Below, one piece after another: positions 1-10,642 of a stretch of DNA of 64,000 nt (the stretch's first letter is position 1; each line of letters starts with the position of its first letter). Source of the stretch: Aeromicrobium sp. A1-2. Its GTDB lineage: Bacteria; Actinomycetota; Actinomycetes; Propionibacteriales; Nocardioidaceae. The notes beneath the pieces were generated by a model that was not told where the DNA came from, did not search any database, and worked only from the letters and a program-made list of their open reading frames with translations. A program made the translations under genes and the position numbers. The stretch covers positions 1,054,001-1,118,000 of the forward strand of contig NZ_CP027482.1 of assembly GCF_003443875.1 (NCBI RefSeq), read 5' to 3'.

Positions 1-790
1 GGACTTCAGCGGGCTGCGGGCTCGGCGGCGGGGCATCGAGATAGCGATTCACCCATGCCGCGAGCACGGAGGCGGCGAACCGCGCGTCTGCCGGTCGGGT
101 GAGCAGGTGGTCCGCGCCGTCGAGAGACACGAACGACTTCGGGTGCACCGCAGCGTCGAAGATGCGGCGCGCGTTGTCGACACCGACCGTCTCGTCGGTG
201 GGTGAGTGCATGACCAGGAGCGCCGCATCCAGCGCTCGGATGCGCTCCGCCTGGGGTTGATCGGAGATGTCGTCAAGGAACTGCTTGCGGATGCGGAACG
301 GTCGGGAAGCCAGGCAGACCTCGGCCTCGCCATTCGTCTCGATCTCCTCGCGGCTCTGGCTGAGCAGGTGCTTCAGGTGCTCGGTGCCCGCCGGAGCTCC
401 GATCGTCGCGACCGCGCGGACCTCGGGGATGTGCTCGGTGGCGGCGATGACCGCTGCGCCGCCGAGCGAGTGGCCCAGGAGGATCGTCGGTGCGGTGTGC
501 TCGGCGCGCAGGTAGTCCGCGGCATTGACCAGGTCTGCGACGTTGGAGCTGAAGTTGGTGTTGGCGAAGTCGCCGTCAGATCCGCCGAGCCCGGTGAAGT
601 CGAAGCGCAGCACGGCGATGTCCAGACCCGCCAGCGCCTTCGCGATCCGCGAGGCGGCCACGACGTCCTTGCCACACGTGAAGCAGTGTGCGAAAAGTGC
701 GTACGCCCGCGGTGGGGCGTCAGGAAGGTCCAGACGGCCGGCCAGCTGGGCGCCGTTCGTGCCCGGGAAGGTGACGTGCTCGCTGTGCAT
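1..790 (-). CDS. alpha/beta hydrolase, probably N-terminal half of a hydrolase-OsmC fusion (partial)
   Basis: The reading frame runs from an ATG at 790 off the left edge, about 263 residues seen. It has the alpha/beta hydrolase fold signature: nucleophile elbow GHSLGG with Ser108, an acid in HSPTDE near residue 208 and the His of GADHLL near 231. The N-terminus (LARCFTC-like AHCFTCGKD at 34-42) matches the actinobacterial proteins in which this esterase-like domain is followed by an OsmC peroxiredoxin domain. That domain would lie outside the window, so the fusion is inference. The enzyme is presumably cytosolic; no signal peptide is visible. The substrate is unknown. Confidence 0.8.
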   Translation of the reverse strand, partial: MHSEHVTFPGTNGAQLAGRLDLPDAPPRAYALFAHCFTCGKDVVAASRIAKALAGLDIAVLRFDFTGLGGSDGDFANTNFSSNVADLVNAADYLRAEHTAPTILLGHSLGGAAVIAATEHIPEVRAVATIGAPAGTEHLKHLLSQSREEIETNGEAEVCLASRPFRIRKQFLDDISDQPQAERIRALDAALLVMHSPTDETVGVDNARRIFDAAVHPKSFVSLDGADHLLTRPADARFAASVLAAWVNRYLDAPPPSPQPAEV

Positions 791-895
791 GGGTCCGAGT
801 CCTCTCGGCGGCGGGAAGCTCCGGCTGCCGTGAGGGTAACCCTGCGGGGTCGTCGGTTCATTCCAGCTCGGGGAAGCGCGGCCCGGTGGCTGGCC

Positions 896-1258
896 TCAGT
901 GACCGAGGTTCGCCAGGTGGCGCGCCAGTGCGGGTAGGTGACTCAGCTCGACGTCACGGGTCGCGGTCACCAGTTGGGCCGGGCCCGTGCCGATCGCCCG
1001 GACCATCGCGTCCAGAGCATCGGCCATCGCGGGATCGGCCAGCTCGTGCTCATATCGCGTCGTGAACTCCGCGTGGCGCTCCGGCTGGTGTCCGTACCAC
1101 CGGCGCAGCTCGTTCGACGGGGCGACCTGGGGGTGCCAGGCTCCGACCCGGGGGTCGTCGCGCCGCATTCCGCGCGGCCACAGACGATCCACGAGCAGCC
1201 GAGCGCCGTGAGCGGTGTCGAGCTCGTCATAGACGCGGCCGATCTGCACATCCAACAC
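896..1258 (-). CDS. DUF488 family protein
   Basis: This 120-aa protein has the DUF488 signature near the start: a YDE motif followed by LLVDRLWPRGM at about residues 21-31. It also has the conserved WYGHxPERxxEF segment in the middle. The length is normal for the short DUF488 form. The family has no established biochemical role and the genes often stand alone. It lies downstream of no obvious partner; the divergent gene begins about 150 bp away, on the other side of a metal/persulfide-type operator. Confidence 0.82.
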   Translation of the reverse strand: MLDVQIGRVYDELDTAHGARLLVDRLWPRGMRRDDPRVGAWHPQVAPSNELRRWYGHQPERHAEFTTRYEHELADPAMADALDAMVRAIGTGPAQLVTATRDVELSHLPALARHLANLGH

Positions 1259-1372
1259 CGTGCGTCACCTCCTGGCTCGACACATCGTCCAGCCAATCAT
1301 CCACCCGGTGGTGCGAGGCGTACGGGACGGGGATCGCCCGGACCCGGGGGATAACCGGGCATACGCTATTCT

Positions 1373-1390
1373 GATACCCCTAGGGGTATC
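1373..1390. promoter_or_regulatory. CsoR/CstR-type palindromic operator
   Basis: A perfect 18-bp palindrome, GATACCCC-TA-GGGGTATC style, lies 17 bp before the start of the 59-aa cysteine protein. It matches the G-tract-containing operators known for CsoR and CstR regulators, and a CsoR-family gene lies within 500 bp. Confidence 0.82.
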
Positions 1391-1407
1391 CAATCGAAGG
1401 AGTTGTC

Positions 1408-1587
1408 ATGTGCCAAGCCGTGAAGTGCCGCCAGTGCGGGAAGACCACCTGGTCCGGATGTGGCCAGCACGTCGATGCCGTCATGGCGGGCGTCGCCAAG
1501 AGCGACCGTTGCCCCGGGCACACCAAGGCCGCGAGCCAGAGCGAGTCGACCAGTGGCGGGTTCCTGTCCCGCCTGCGTCGCCGCTGA
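1408..1587 (+). CDS. small cysteine-rich protein, 59 aa
   Basis: A 59-aa frame starts at ATG 1408 with an AAGGAG ribosome site 7 bp upstream. It has an N-terminal CxxC pair (Cys7, Cys10), further Cys2, Cys18 and Cys35, a GCGQH motif and a basic SRLRRR tail, which suggests metal or sulfur-species binding. Similar short proteins (MC.AV.C..CGKTTW.GCG) recur in Actinobacteria as hypothetical proteins. Its promoter carries a perfect CsoR-type palindrome, so it is probably repressed by the neighbouring regulator, with which it is convergent (10-bp gap). Function unknown. Confidence 0.72.
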   Translation: MCQAVKCRQCGKTTWSGCGQHVDAVMAGVAKSDRCPGHTKAASQSESTSGGFLSRLRRR

Positions 1588-1597
1588 CCGACTCAGG

Positions 1598-3367
<1,770 letters not shown>

Positions 3368-3388
3368 CCGGGTCGCGAGCCGACCGGT

Positions 3389-3429
3389 GCGCCGGGACGT
3401 GGGGCGTTGTGCCCCGCGTGTCCCGGCGC
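3389..3429. terminator. bidirectional stem-loop terminator
   Basis: A long GC-rich inverted repeat, GCGCCGGGAC / GTCCCGGCGC with an inner GGGGC / GCCCC, sits exactly between the converging ends of gdhA and the haloalkane dehalogenase gene. It lacks a clear U-tract, as is common in actinobacteria. Confidence 0.75.
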
Positions 3430-3435
3430 TTCGGG

Positions 3436-4356
3436 TCAGGGCGCGCCGGTGACGAACTCCGCCACGATGTGGCCGAGCTCGGTCCCGGCATCCTCCTGCA
3501 GGAAGTGACCGGCATTGGTGACCACGGGGTGCTCCAGTCCACGGGTCCCGGGCACGAGCTTGCGCAGGATCGGCGCCATCGCGCCGGTGATGGGGTCGCT
3601 GTCGCTGAACGGCGTGAGGAAGGGCTTCTCCCACTGGGTCAGCTGGGCCCACGCCGCGCGGTTGGCGTCGGATGCGGGATCGTCCGGCGTGTTCGGCACG
3701 AGGCTCGGCATGACGCGCGGCCCGGCCTTGGACTCCTCGACCGGGAAAGGTGCGTCGTAGGCCTCTCGCACCTCGGTGCTCATGCCACGGACGCAGCCGG
3801 ACTCGACGAAGCGCCCGACCTGCAGGACCTCGGCCTTCTCGACTGCTTCGCGGAAGCCCCACCAGATGTCGGGCATCCGGTGGTCGCCGGTCGGGAGGCC
3901 GGTGTTGGCCGCAACGATCTTGGCGAAGCGCTCGGGGTTCTCGGCCGCCAGCCGCAGGCCGATCAGCCCGCCCCAGTCCTGGCCGACCAGCGTGACGTCC
4001 TGCAGGTCGAGGCGGTCGAACGCCAGCTCGCGAACCCACTCGACGTGACGCGCGTAGGTGTGGTCGGCTGTGGCCAGCGGCTTGTCGGAGCGCCCGAACC
4101 CGACCAGGTCCGGGGCGATACAGCGGACGCCTGCCTGCACCAGGGCGTCGATGACGTGCCGGTAGAGGAAGGACCACGTCGGCTCGCCGTGCAGCAGCAG
4201 CGCGACGGGGCCGTCCGCTGGACCCGCGTCGATGTACGCCATGCGCAGGGGCGTGCCCGACTCACCGTCGGGCAGGGTGACCTCGGCGTAGGAGGGCTCC
4301 CAGGGGAAGTCGGGGAGGTTGGCGAACTGGTCATCGGGGGTGCGGTAGAGATCCAT
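3436..4356 (-). CDS. haloalkane dehalogenase (DhlA-like subfamily)
   Basis: A 306-aa alpha/beta hydrolase that would cleave carbon-halogen bonds hydrolytically. The nucleophile elbow is GQDWGG, with Asp127 as nucleophile and Trp128 as halide-binding residue. HGEPTW near residue 56 supplies Glu58 for the oxyanion hole, FSDSDP near 250 the acid (Asp252 or 254), and NAGHFLQE His284 the base. A cap domain lies between about 155 and 240. These features match haloalkane dehalogenases rather than epoxide hydrolases. The natural substrate is unknown. The gene is separated by 60 bp from the next gene on the same strand. Confidence 0.9.
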   Translation of the reverse strand: MDLYRTPDDQFANLPDFPWEPSYAEVTLPDGESGTPLRMAYIDAGPADGPVALLLHGEPTWSFLYRHVIDALVQAGVRCIAPDLVGFGRSDKPLATADHTYARHVEWVRELAFDRLDLQDVTLVGQDWGGLIGLRLAAENPERFAKIVAANTGLPTGDHRMPDIWWGFREAVEKAEVLQVGRFVESGCVRGMSTEVREAYDAPFPVEESKAGPRVMPSLVPNTPDDPASDANRAAWAQLTQWEKPFLTPFSDSDPITGAMAPILRKLVPGTRGLEHPVVTNAGHFLQEDAGTELGHIVAEFVTGAP

Positions 4357-4416
4357 GGATCATGTCCTGACGTTGTCGGTGGGGAATCGTGCGGCAAAGA
4401 CTCTCGTGCGGGCGAG

Positions 4417-5145
4417 CTACTTCTTCTGGCGCCGGCTTCCGCCGTGCCAGTCCTCCTGGGTTCCGGCCTCGTCTTCGGCCACGCCCAGCGCCTGGAGCTG
4501 CGGCAGCTCGCGCAGGCTGCGCTTGAGCTCGGAGAACCCGCTGAACTTCGCGAGGCCCACGACGTGGTCCCACAGCTCGGTGGCCTCTTCGTCCGACGGC
4601 AGCCGGCTGATGACCGGGCCGAAGAATGCCGAGCCGTCCGGGGGAGCGATGTGCAGGATCGGGGTGCCCACGTCCTTGCCGGTCAAAGCCAGGGCCTCGT
4701 CCGTGGACGCCTGGATCTGCTCGTCGCGGCTGTCGTCGTCGAGGAAGTCCGCGAAGTCAGGGGACAGGCCAGTCTCGGCCAGGGCTGCCTCGACGAGCTC
4801 TCGGGTCTGGCCCGGGATGTCCCGCGCTGCCTCGGGGGCGACGTCGAAGATCCGCGAGCTGAGGGCGGGGTACAGGCGAGCGACCGCCTCGGGTCCGTGG
4901 GCGTCCAGGACGTGGGCGCACACCCGCAGCATCCGGAGCCCGGCGGTGTGCCCGGCTTCGTACTCCGGTGGGAAGTGCGCGTCGTAGTCGATGTGTTTGT
5001 TGAGCAGGCGCAGCGAGATGAACCGCCACTCGACGGTGTAGTCGCGCTGCTCCTGGACCTTGCGCACCCACTTGCTGGTCATCCAGGCGAACGGGCACAC
5101 AGGATCGAACCAGAAGCGGACGTCCGGCTCGGCTTGGTCGGTCAT
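4417..5145 (-). CDS. DsbA-family mycothiol nitroreductase-like protein (Rv2466c type)
   Basis: A 242-aa thioredoxin-fold protein with the start VRFWFDPVCPFAW, typical of the Rv2466c family. The family members are mycothiol-dependent oxidoreductases in actinobacteria. The active site here is Cys17-Pro-Phe-Ala, so the second cysteine of the CPWC motif is missing and the protein would act as a monothiol. A conserved GTPILHI cis-proline loop is near residue 157. The C-terminus is charged. There is no signal peptide, so it is cytosolic. It is probably co-oriented with, but not necessarily cotranscribed with, the dehalogenase gene downstream. Confidence 0.85.
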   Translation of the reverse strand: MTDQAEPDVRFWFDPVCPFAWMTSKWVRKVQEQRDYTVEWRFISLRLLNKHIDYDAHFPPEYEAGHTAGLRMLRVCAHVLDAHGPEAVARLYPALSSRIFDVAPEAARDIPGQTRELVEAALAETGLSPDFADFLDDDSRDEQIQASTDEALALTGKDVGTPILHIAPPDGSAFFGPVISRLPSDEEATELWDHVVGLAKFSGFSELKRSLRELPQLQALGVAEDEAGTQEDWHGGSRRQKK

Positions 5146-5357
5146 GGGGTTCCCATCATCGTGGTTGGCGGAGGTTGTGGTGAGGTCATCAGAAGTCGAC
5201 GGTTTTCGAGTCTACGGTCCTGGCCCTCAAATAGAACCCTTCGGTAGCAAAGAACCGAGCCTCGTCCGGTCGGGCAGGTGAATTCGCCGAGCCGACCCGC
5301 GACCACCTGCGCGACGACACGGGCTGTCTCGTGCGATGTCAGTGTTCGACTGCCCGG

Positions 5358-6140
5358 TCACCTGGTGGCGATGAAGCTCTGCCGTGCGGGGGAGGCGCCC
5401 AGGTGCAGACCGTGCCTGATCTCGTTCCATCGCCACACCAGGACGAGGGCGATCGCTTCCCTGACGATTGCTGCCGACATCTTCGACGTGCCAGTGGTGC
5501 GGTCCGTGAACGTGATGGGGACCTCCGTGGTGGTGAGCCCGAGCCGGCTTGACCGCCAGCTGTTCTCGATCTGGAAGGAGTATCCGTTCGAGCGTGAGTC
5601 CAGGACATCCAGGCGCTCCAACGACTCGCGCCGGAAGGCACGAAAGCCGGCAGTCGCGTCGTGGATCGTCAGGCCGAGCACGGCTCGGACGTAGGCGTTT
5701 CCCGCCCACGAGATCAGGCGTCGACGGCGGCTCCAGTTGCTCACACCACCACCGGTGACATACCGGGAGCCGATCGCGATGTCACTGGTCTGCAGCGCGG
5801 CGATCAGCTCGGGAATCTTGGCTGGAGGGTGGGAGAGGTCCGCGTCCATCTGGACGATGACGTCGTAGTCACGATCCTGGGCCCAGGCGAACCCGGCTCG
5901 GTAGGCGGCGCCGAGTCCGTCCTTGTCGGGACGGTTGAGCAAGAAGACCTGGGCGGGATAGGAGGGGTGAGCGGTGACGAGGGCTGCTGTGCCGTCGGGG
6001 CTGTTGTCGTCGACGACCAAGATGTCGGCCGAGGGCTCGGCGCGCAGCACCGCGTCGAGCACGATCTCGATGCCATCGGCCTCGTTGAACGTGGGAATGA
6101 TGACGATCGTCCGCGCCGTGGGCCCCGTAGTGGCTGTCAT
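5358..6140 (-). CDS. family 2 glycosyltransferase, polyprenol-phosphate mannose synthase-like
   Basis: A 260-aa GT2 enzyme from ATG 6140 (an in-frame TTG lies at 6170). The order of motifs is that of dolichol/polyprenol-phosphate mannosyltransferases: VIIPTFNEADGI, VVDDNSPDGTA, the DxD-type DADLSHPP and GSRYVTGGGVSNWSRRR, then GYSFQIEN and FTDRTTGTSKM. In actinobacteria these make polyprenyl-phosphomannose, the donor for lipoglycan and protein mannosylation. No C-terminal membrane domain is present, so it is a soluble or peripheral form. It stands divergent to the response regulator. Confidence 0.88.
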   Translation of the reverse strand: MTATTGPTARTIVIIPTFNEADGIEIVLDAVLRAEPSADILVVDDNSPDGTAALVTAHPSYPAQVFLLNRPDKDGLGAAYRAGFAWAQDRDYDVIVQMDADLSHPPAKIPELIAALQTSDIAIGSRYVTGGGVSNWSRRRRLISWAGNAYVRAVLGLTIHDATAGFRAFRRESLERLDVLDSRSNGYSFQIENSWRSSRLGLTTTEVPITFTDRTTGTSKMSAAIVREAIALVLVWRWNEIRHGLHLGASPARQSFIATR

Positions 6141-6256
6141 GGCATCAGCGTGACTCGCCTGACCTGCCAAGGACCTGACTGCACGAGGTGTACCGCGCCG
6201 CCGCCTCGAGTCCGCTCCGCACAGGGCACGATGGGGGACGACCCGGAGGAGGGCCG

Positions 6257-6934
6257 ATGAGAGTGCTGCTCGTCGAGGACGAGGTTCGTCTCGCCGACAC
6301 CATCAAGCGTGGACTCGTCGACCACGGCTTCGTGGTCGACGTCGCCCATGATGGCAATGAAGGTCTCTGGTTGGCGACCGAGAAGACGTTCGACGCGATC
6401 ATCCTGGACATCATGCTGCCGGGGATGAACGGGTACGACGTGCTCAAGGGCATCCGGCAGCACCGGGTGTGGGCTCCCGTGCTGATGCTCACGGCGAAGG
6501 ACGGCGAGTTCGACCAGGTCGACGCCTTCGATCTCGGCGCCGACGACTACCTGACCAAACCGTTCAGCTTCATCGTCCTGCTGGCTCGGGTTCGCGCGCT
6601 GATACGTCGTGGAGCACCCGAGCGTCCGATGATCATGCAAGCGGGCGATCTGAGCCTCGATCCGACGACACATCGCGTGACACGCGCCGGGGCCGACGTG
6701 ACGTTGACACCCAAGGAGTTCGCCCTGCTCCAGTTCTTCATGCAGCATCCCGGAGAAGCGATGACCAAGTCGCACATCCTCGACAACGTGTGGGACGCCG
6801 CGTACGACGGCGACCTCAACGTCGTCGAGGTCTACGTGCGATACCTCCGGCTCAAGCTCGACGTCCCGTTCGGCCGCCATGCACTCGAGACCATCCGCGG
6901 CGTCGGCTATCGGCTGGACCCGGCCGGGGGTTGA
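6257..6934 (+). CDS. OmpR-family response regulator
   Basis: 225 aa from ATG 6257, placed 6 bp after a GGAGG site; a longer in-frame upstream start lacks one. The receiver domain has the acidic pair in VEDE (7-9), phospho-acceptor Asp51 in LDIMLPGMNG, Thr in LTAKD and Lys in YLTKPFSF. A winged-helix trans_reg_C domain follows (LTPKEFALLQFFMQHP ... VVEVYVRYLRLKL). Its likely partner kinase gene is the next one, but on the opposite strand, ending 1 bp after this stop. Confidence 0.93.
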   Translation: MRVLLVEDEVRLADTIKRGLVDHGFVVDVAHDGNEGLWLATEKTFDAIILDIMLPGMNGYDVLKGIRQHRVWAPVLMLTAKDGEFDQVDAFDLGADDYLTKPFSFIVLLARVRALIRRGAPERPMIMQAGDLSLDPTTHRVTRAGADVTLTPKEFALLQFFMQHPGEAMTKSHILDNVWDAAYDGDLNVVEVYVRYLRLKLDVPFGRHALETIRGVGYRLDPAGG

Positions 6935-6935
6935 G

Positions 6936-8354
6936 TCAGGCGTCGGTCGGGTCCGCCGAACCGTCTCGCGGCAGGCGCACGACGAAGCGCGCTCCACCCC
7001 ACTGCGACGTCTCGACGACGACCGAGCCACCGTGGCCGGCGATGATCTCCCGCACGATCGCCAGGCCCAGACCGGTTCCACCCTCGTCACGGTTCCTGCT
7101 CGAGTCGAGTCGGACGAATCGCTCGAAGATGCGGCCACGCTCGGCCTCCGGAACGCCGGGTCCGTCGTCCTCGACCGTGAGGACGGCAGTATCGCCCTCG
7201 GCCGCGATGCTGACCATGACCCGCCCCCGACTGGCCTGTGCCGCGTTCTCGACCAGGTTGCGCACCGCCTGCGAAAGGCTCTGCCCGTCGCCGATCACTC
7301 GCACGATCTCGATCGACGCGGTCACCTGCACGGAGCCGGCCGAGCGGAGTCGTCGCACCTCCTGATCCACGATGTCGTCGAGGTCGACCTGCTCCTGGCT
7401 CAGCAGGAGACCGCGGTCGTCGGCCTTCGCAAGGAGGAGCAGATCATCCACGAGCCGCCTCATCCGCTCGACCTCCAGCGACATCACGGTGCGCATCTCG
7501 GACCAGTCCGAGGCATTCGGGTGGGCATCGGCAATCTCCAGGGACGCCGAGAGTGTGGCGATGGGGCTGCGCAGCTCATGGCTGGCATCGGAGACGAATG
7601 CACGCTGGATCCGCTCTGCGGTCTCCAGCCTCCGGAGCATGTCGTTCATCGTGGTGGCCAGCCGAGCGACCTCGTCGTGAGACTCCGGAACCGGGACGGA
7701 GTCGGCCAGGTCGCCGGCTCGGATCGCCGACACCCGACGTCGAATCGCCTCGACCGGCTGCAGGGCCCGTCCGACGACGATGCACGTGCCGGCCCCGACC
7801 AGCAGGCCCGCGACTGGCACCAGCACCAACAGGTAGGTGATGAGGATCTCGATGGACTCGCTCTGGGGAGCGATCGACGTGGCAACGATGACGGTGTAGG
7901 TCTGGCCGTCGCGGCTGACGCCCTGGGCCGTCACGAGGTAGGCGTCCTTGGTGTGCAGGACGTCCAAGGTGTCGCGTTGCTCGCGAACGACCTGCCCGGG
8001 CGCCGGGCGCAGCTTCGACAGCAAACGATCCGATGCGCGTATCGAGGAACTCGCCACGACCCGCCCGGCCGGGTCGATCAGCTGCGCCACCTGGCTCTCG
8101 ACGGTGTTGTCGGTGAGGTCCTTCTGGATGGTGGCGAGATCGGCGGTGGCAGCGACCCGTGACACCGATTCCGCGCGCGATGCCGCGTTCGCCTCGACGG
8201 TCGAGATCAGGGTGCGCTGGAGCACGATCAGCAGAAGGGTCGAGCCGACGGACGTCCCGATCAGCACCACGACGGTCGCGGCGATGGCAGAACGAGCGCG
8301 CACGCTCGCCGTCAGGCGCCGGACGGCCGAGGGCGCCCTGCGGGTCACGGCCAT
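6936..8354 (-). CDS. HAMP-domain sensor histidine kinase
   Basis: A 472-aa membrane kinase. Transmembrane helices fall at about 22-45 and 170-195, bracketing an extracytoplasmic sensor region of about 120 residues. HAMP (196-248), HisKA with His259 in FVSDASHELRSP, and HATPase_c with N, DDGPGVP and GTGLGLAIVREI boxes follow. It faces the response regulator tail-to-tail with a 1-bp gap, an unusual arrangement for a cognate pair, which normally share an operon. The signal is unknown. Genes around it handle glycans and the envelope, so envelope stress is a plausible but unproven input. Confidence 0.93.
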   Translation of the reverse strand: MAVTRRAPSAVRRLTASVRARSAIAATVVVLIGTSVGSTLLLIVLQRTLISTVEANAASRAESVSRVAATADLATIQKDLTDNTVESQVAQLIDPAGRVVASSSIRASDRLLSKLRPAPGQVVREQRDTLDVLHTKDAYLVTAQGVSRDGQTYTVIVATSIAPQSESIEILITYLLVLVPVAGLLVGAGTCIVVGRALQPVEAIRRRVSAIRAGDLADSVPVPESHDEVARLATTMNDMLRRLETAERIQRAFVSDASHELRSPIATLSASLEIADAHPNASDWSEMRTVMSLEVERMRRLVDDLLLLAKADDRGLLLSQEQVDLDDIVDQEVRRLRSAGSVQVTASIEIVRVIGDGQSLSQAVRNLVENAAQASRGRVMVSIAAEGDTAVLTVEDDGPGVPEAERGRIFERFVRLDSSRNRDEGGTGLGLAIVREIIAGHGGSVVVETSQWGGARFVVRLPRDGSADPTDA

Positions 8355-8370
8355 GAGCAGACGCCCTCCA

Positions 8371-9501
8371 TCAGGTACTGATCATCGATCCTAGTCGGCG
8401 TGGCACCCGCTCACGATCGATGCGCGAGACGGCGCGCTGGTAGAGCACCTCGTGCCTGGCCAGCACCGCTGGCCACGCCATGTCCGGGAGCGTCGAGCGG
8501 TTGTGCTCGGCGATTCTGTGGCGAAGCGGCCGATCGGTGGCGAGCCGTAGGAGCGCGTCGGCCATCTCGTCGTCATTGCGGACCAGAAGTCCCTCGCGGT
8601 CGTCGCGGACGAACTCACCCGTCCCACCTTGACGCATCGCCACTACCGGGACCCCCGCGCACCGCGCCTCCAGCGCGGCGATGCCGAACGACTCCAGTGT
8701 CGCGGGTGCGGCGAAGGTGTCGGCCTGAGCCAGGACGGTCTTGATCTGGTCGCGGGTCAGGGCGCCAGGAAGCTCGATCACGTCGGCCAGGCCCAGTCGG
8801 CGCGCGTCGTCGCGCACGGCGTGCATCTGGTCGCCGTCGCCCACGATCACTGCGCGAAGCCGTTGGGAGGCAGGGAGCTCTGCCCTCACCCGGGCAAGGG
8901 TCGCCACGAGCGAGCGCTGCCGCTTGCGGCGCGCGAACCGGCCGACCGAGACCACCGTGAACACGTTGTCCGGGCCGACGTGCCGGCAGGCCCATTCCTC
9001 GGGGTCGATCCCGTTCGGGAGGATGTGGACCGGCATCCGTTCCCCCATCGCCCGACGCCACGGCGCAGCGGCGGCCTCACTGACGGCGGTGAACGTGGCC
9101 GAGCTGGAGGGGAACCCCGTCAACACGACCCCGGACCGGACCAGGGCGGGCACGTCCGGAACGACCGAGTGGACGGTTGCGAGGGTGGGGGTCGTCCCCC
9201 CGACCGCCCGCACAGCCGTCCACGCGAGGGGAGAGGCGACCGAGAGGTGCGCGTGCACGACGTCGATCCCCAGCTCCGTCCGGAGGTCCTGCACGCGGCC
9301 CCGCGTACCCAGTGCCAGCGGGCCGCAGGACAGGCGTTCGACCGCGAACGGGCGCTGGTCATCTGAATCCGTGCCTGAAGTCCGGGTGAGTACAGCCACG
9401 TCGTGGCCTGCTGCTGCCTGACGCGTCGCCAGGTCGTTGACGTGCATCTCGATGCCTCCCAGCCTCGGCAGGAAGCAGTCCGTGACATGGAGGATCCTCA
9501 T
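8371..9501 (-). CDS. family 4 glycosyltransferase
   Basis: A 376-aa GT-B enzyme. The N-terminus MRILHVTDCFLPRLGGIEMHV carries the acceptor-side GG motif, and the C-terminal half has the donor-binding ESFGIAALEARCAGVPVVA motif (ExxxxxxxE). It is probably a retaining transferase acting on lipid- or polymer-linked sugars at the inner face of the membrane. Its 3' neighbour is a UPF0104 membrane protein whose stop overlaps this start by 4 bp (ATGA), so the two are translationally coupled. Donor and acceptor cannot be told from sequence. Confidence 0.9.
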   Translation of the reverse strand: MRILHVTDCFLPRLGGIEMHVNDLATRQAAAGHDVAVLTRTSGTDSDDQRPFAVERLSCGPLALGTRGRVQDLRTELGIDVVHAHLSVASPLAWTAVRAVGGTTPTLATVHSVVPDVPALVRSGVVLTGFPSSSATFTAVSEAAAAPWRRAMGERMPVHILPNGIDPEEWACRHVGPDNVFTVVSVGRFARRKRQRSLVATLARVRAELPASQRLRAVIVGDGDQMHAVRDDARRLGLADVIELPGALTRDQIKTVLAQADTFAAPATLESFGIAALEARCAGVPVVAMRQGGTGEFVRDDREGLLVRNDDEMADALLRLATDRPLRHRIAEHNRSTLPDMAWPAVLARHEVLYQRAVSRIDRERVPRRLGSMIST

Positions 9502-10532
9502 GCCGCCACCAGCTCATGGGTCGTCGCGCGGTGGTGGCGGAACCAAACCAGCGCGCTGATGCCACCGAGAGGGATCTCCAGCAGGAAGGTGAAGAGCCGG
9601 TACAGCAGGATCCCGGATGCCGCGCCGACAGGATCCACGCCCAGGGCGACGAGGACGGCGACCGATCCGAGCTCGGCGAGGCCGCTGCCGCCGGGTGTGA
9701 AGGGGATGACGGTGATGAGGCGCTCGACCGCGAAGGCGACCGCGATGAAGGTCCACGGCACGTGAGCCCCGACGGCGATCAGGCAGCCTGCCATCAGGAG
9801 TGCCTGCAGGAAGAGATAGGCCAGCACGCCCAGCGTCAGACGAGCCCAACTGGTGGAGACGGTTGCCGAGTTGGCCGCGCGGGTCTCGTGGACCCACGTC
9901 CGGGCCTCAACCCGACGGGGCGACCCGAGGCGTCTGAGCACCGCGTTGATGCCGATGTCCAGACTCCGTCCCAGCCGGTCTGCGACCGTCCTGCTCGAGA
10001 GCGCGACGATCAACGCGATCGTCACCGCCAGAACCACGGCGGTCCCGTAGGCGAGGACACCGTGGAAGGCCGGCGGCAGGTTGACTCCCAGGATCAGGGC
10101 GGCGCTGATCAGCACGGTTCCGACCAGCAGCTTCCCGACGACGTTCCACAGGTTGCTGATCGCCGTGAACGAGGCGAAGGACGCCGGGGAGACCTTCCAG
10201 GATCGGGCCATCACGTACCCGAGACCCACCCCGGCCGCTCCACCGAACGGGGCAACATTCGACACTGCGCTGCCCGAGATGTTCAGGAGCAGCGCTCGCC
10301 GGGTCGTCAGGCCCGGCAGCGCGGCCCGTAGGACGATGGTGTGTACCAGCAGGCCGGCCGCCCACAGCACACCGAGACCCACGAGAGTCACCACCGAGAT
10401 GCCGGCCAGGACGGTAATGATGGCGGACCAGGACATTCCCACCATGACCGGAATCAACGCCGTGAGGCCGACCGAAGCCACCACCGCTGCCGCGGAAAGG
10501 ATGTGCCTGAGCGGACGTGACGTCGAATTCAT
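9498..10532 (-). CDS. UPF0104 / lysylphosphatidylglycerol flippase-like membrane protein
   Basis: A 344-aa polytopic protein from ATG 10532; an upstream in-frame ATG at 10583 is possible. About eight hydrophobic helices are seen, starting at residues 12-32. Signature segments are FGGAAGVGLGYVMARSW and the C-terminal VERLITVIPFTPGGSGLAELG. This is the membrane half of MprF-type proteins and AglD-like families, which move charged lipids or sugars across the membrane. The matching MprF-like catalytic half is encoded divergently at 11410. It forms an operon with the GT4 gene downstream. Confidence 0.86.
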   Translation of the reverse strand: MNSTSRPLRHILSAAAVVASVGLTALIPVMVGMSWSAIITVLAGISVVTLVGLGVLWAAGLLVHTIVLRAALPGLTTRRALLLNISGSAVSNVAPFGGAAGVGLGYVMARSWKVSPASFASFTAISNLWNVVGKLLVGTVLISAALILGVNLPPAFHGVLAYGTAVVLAVTIALIVALSSRTVADRLGRSLDIGINAVLRRLGSPRRVEARTWVHETRAANSATVSTSWARLTLGVLAYLFLQALLMAGCLIAVGAHVPWTFIAVAFAVERLITVIPFTPGGSGLAELGSVAVLVALGVDPVGAASGILLYRLFTFLLEIPLGGISALVWFRHHRATTHELVAA

Positions 10533-10642
10533 GGGAGGGCCTTCCTGGGCAGATCTCGGGTGCTCTTCATCGTGCGGCTTCACTGCTGAGCGCCCGCTGA
10601 GAGCCGATAGCGTGATCCGCGCAGGGATGCCACGCTCAGCCC

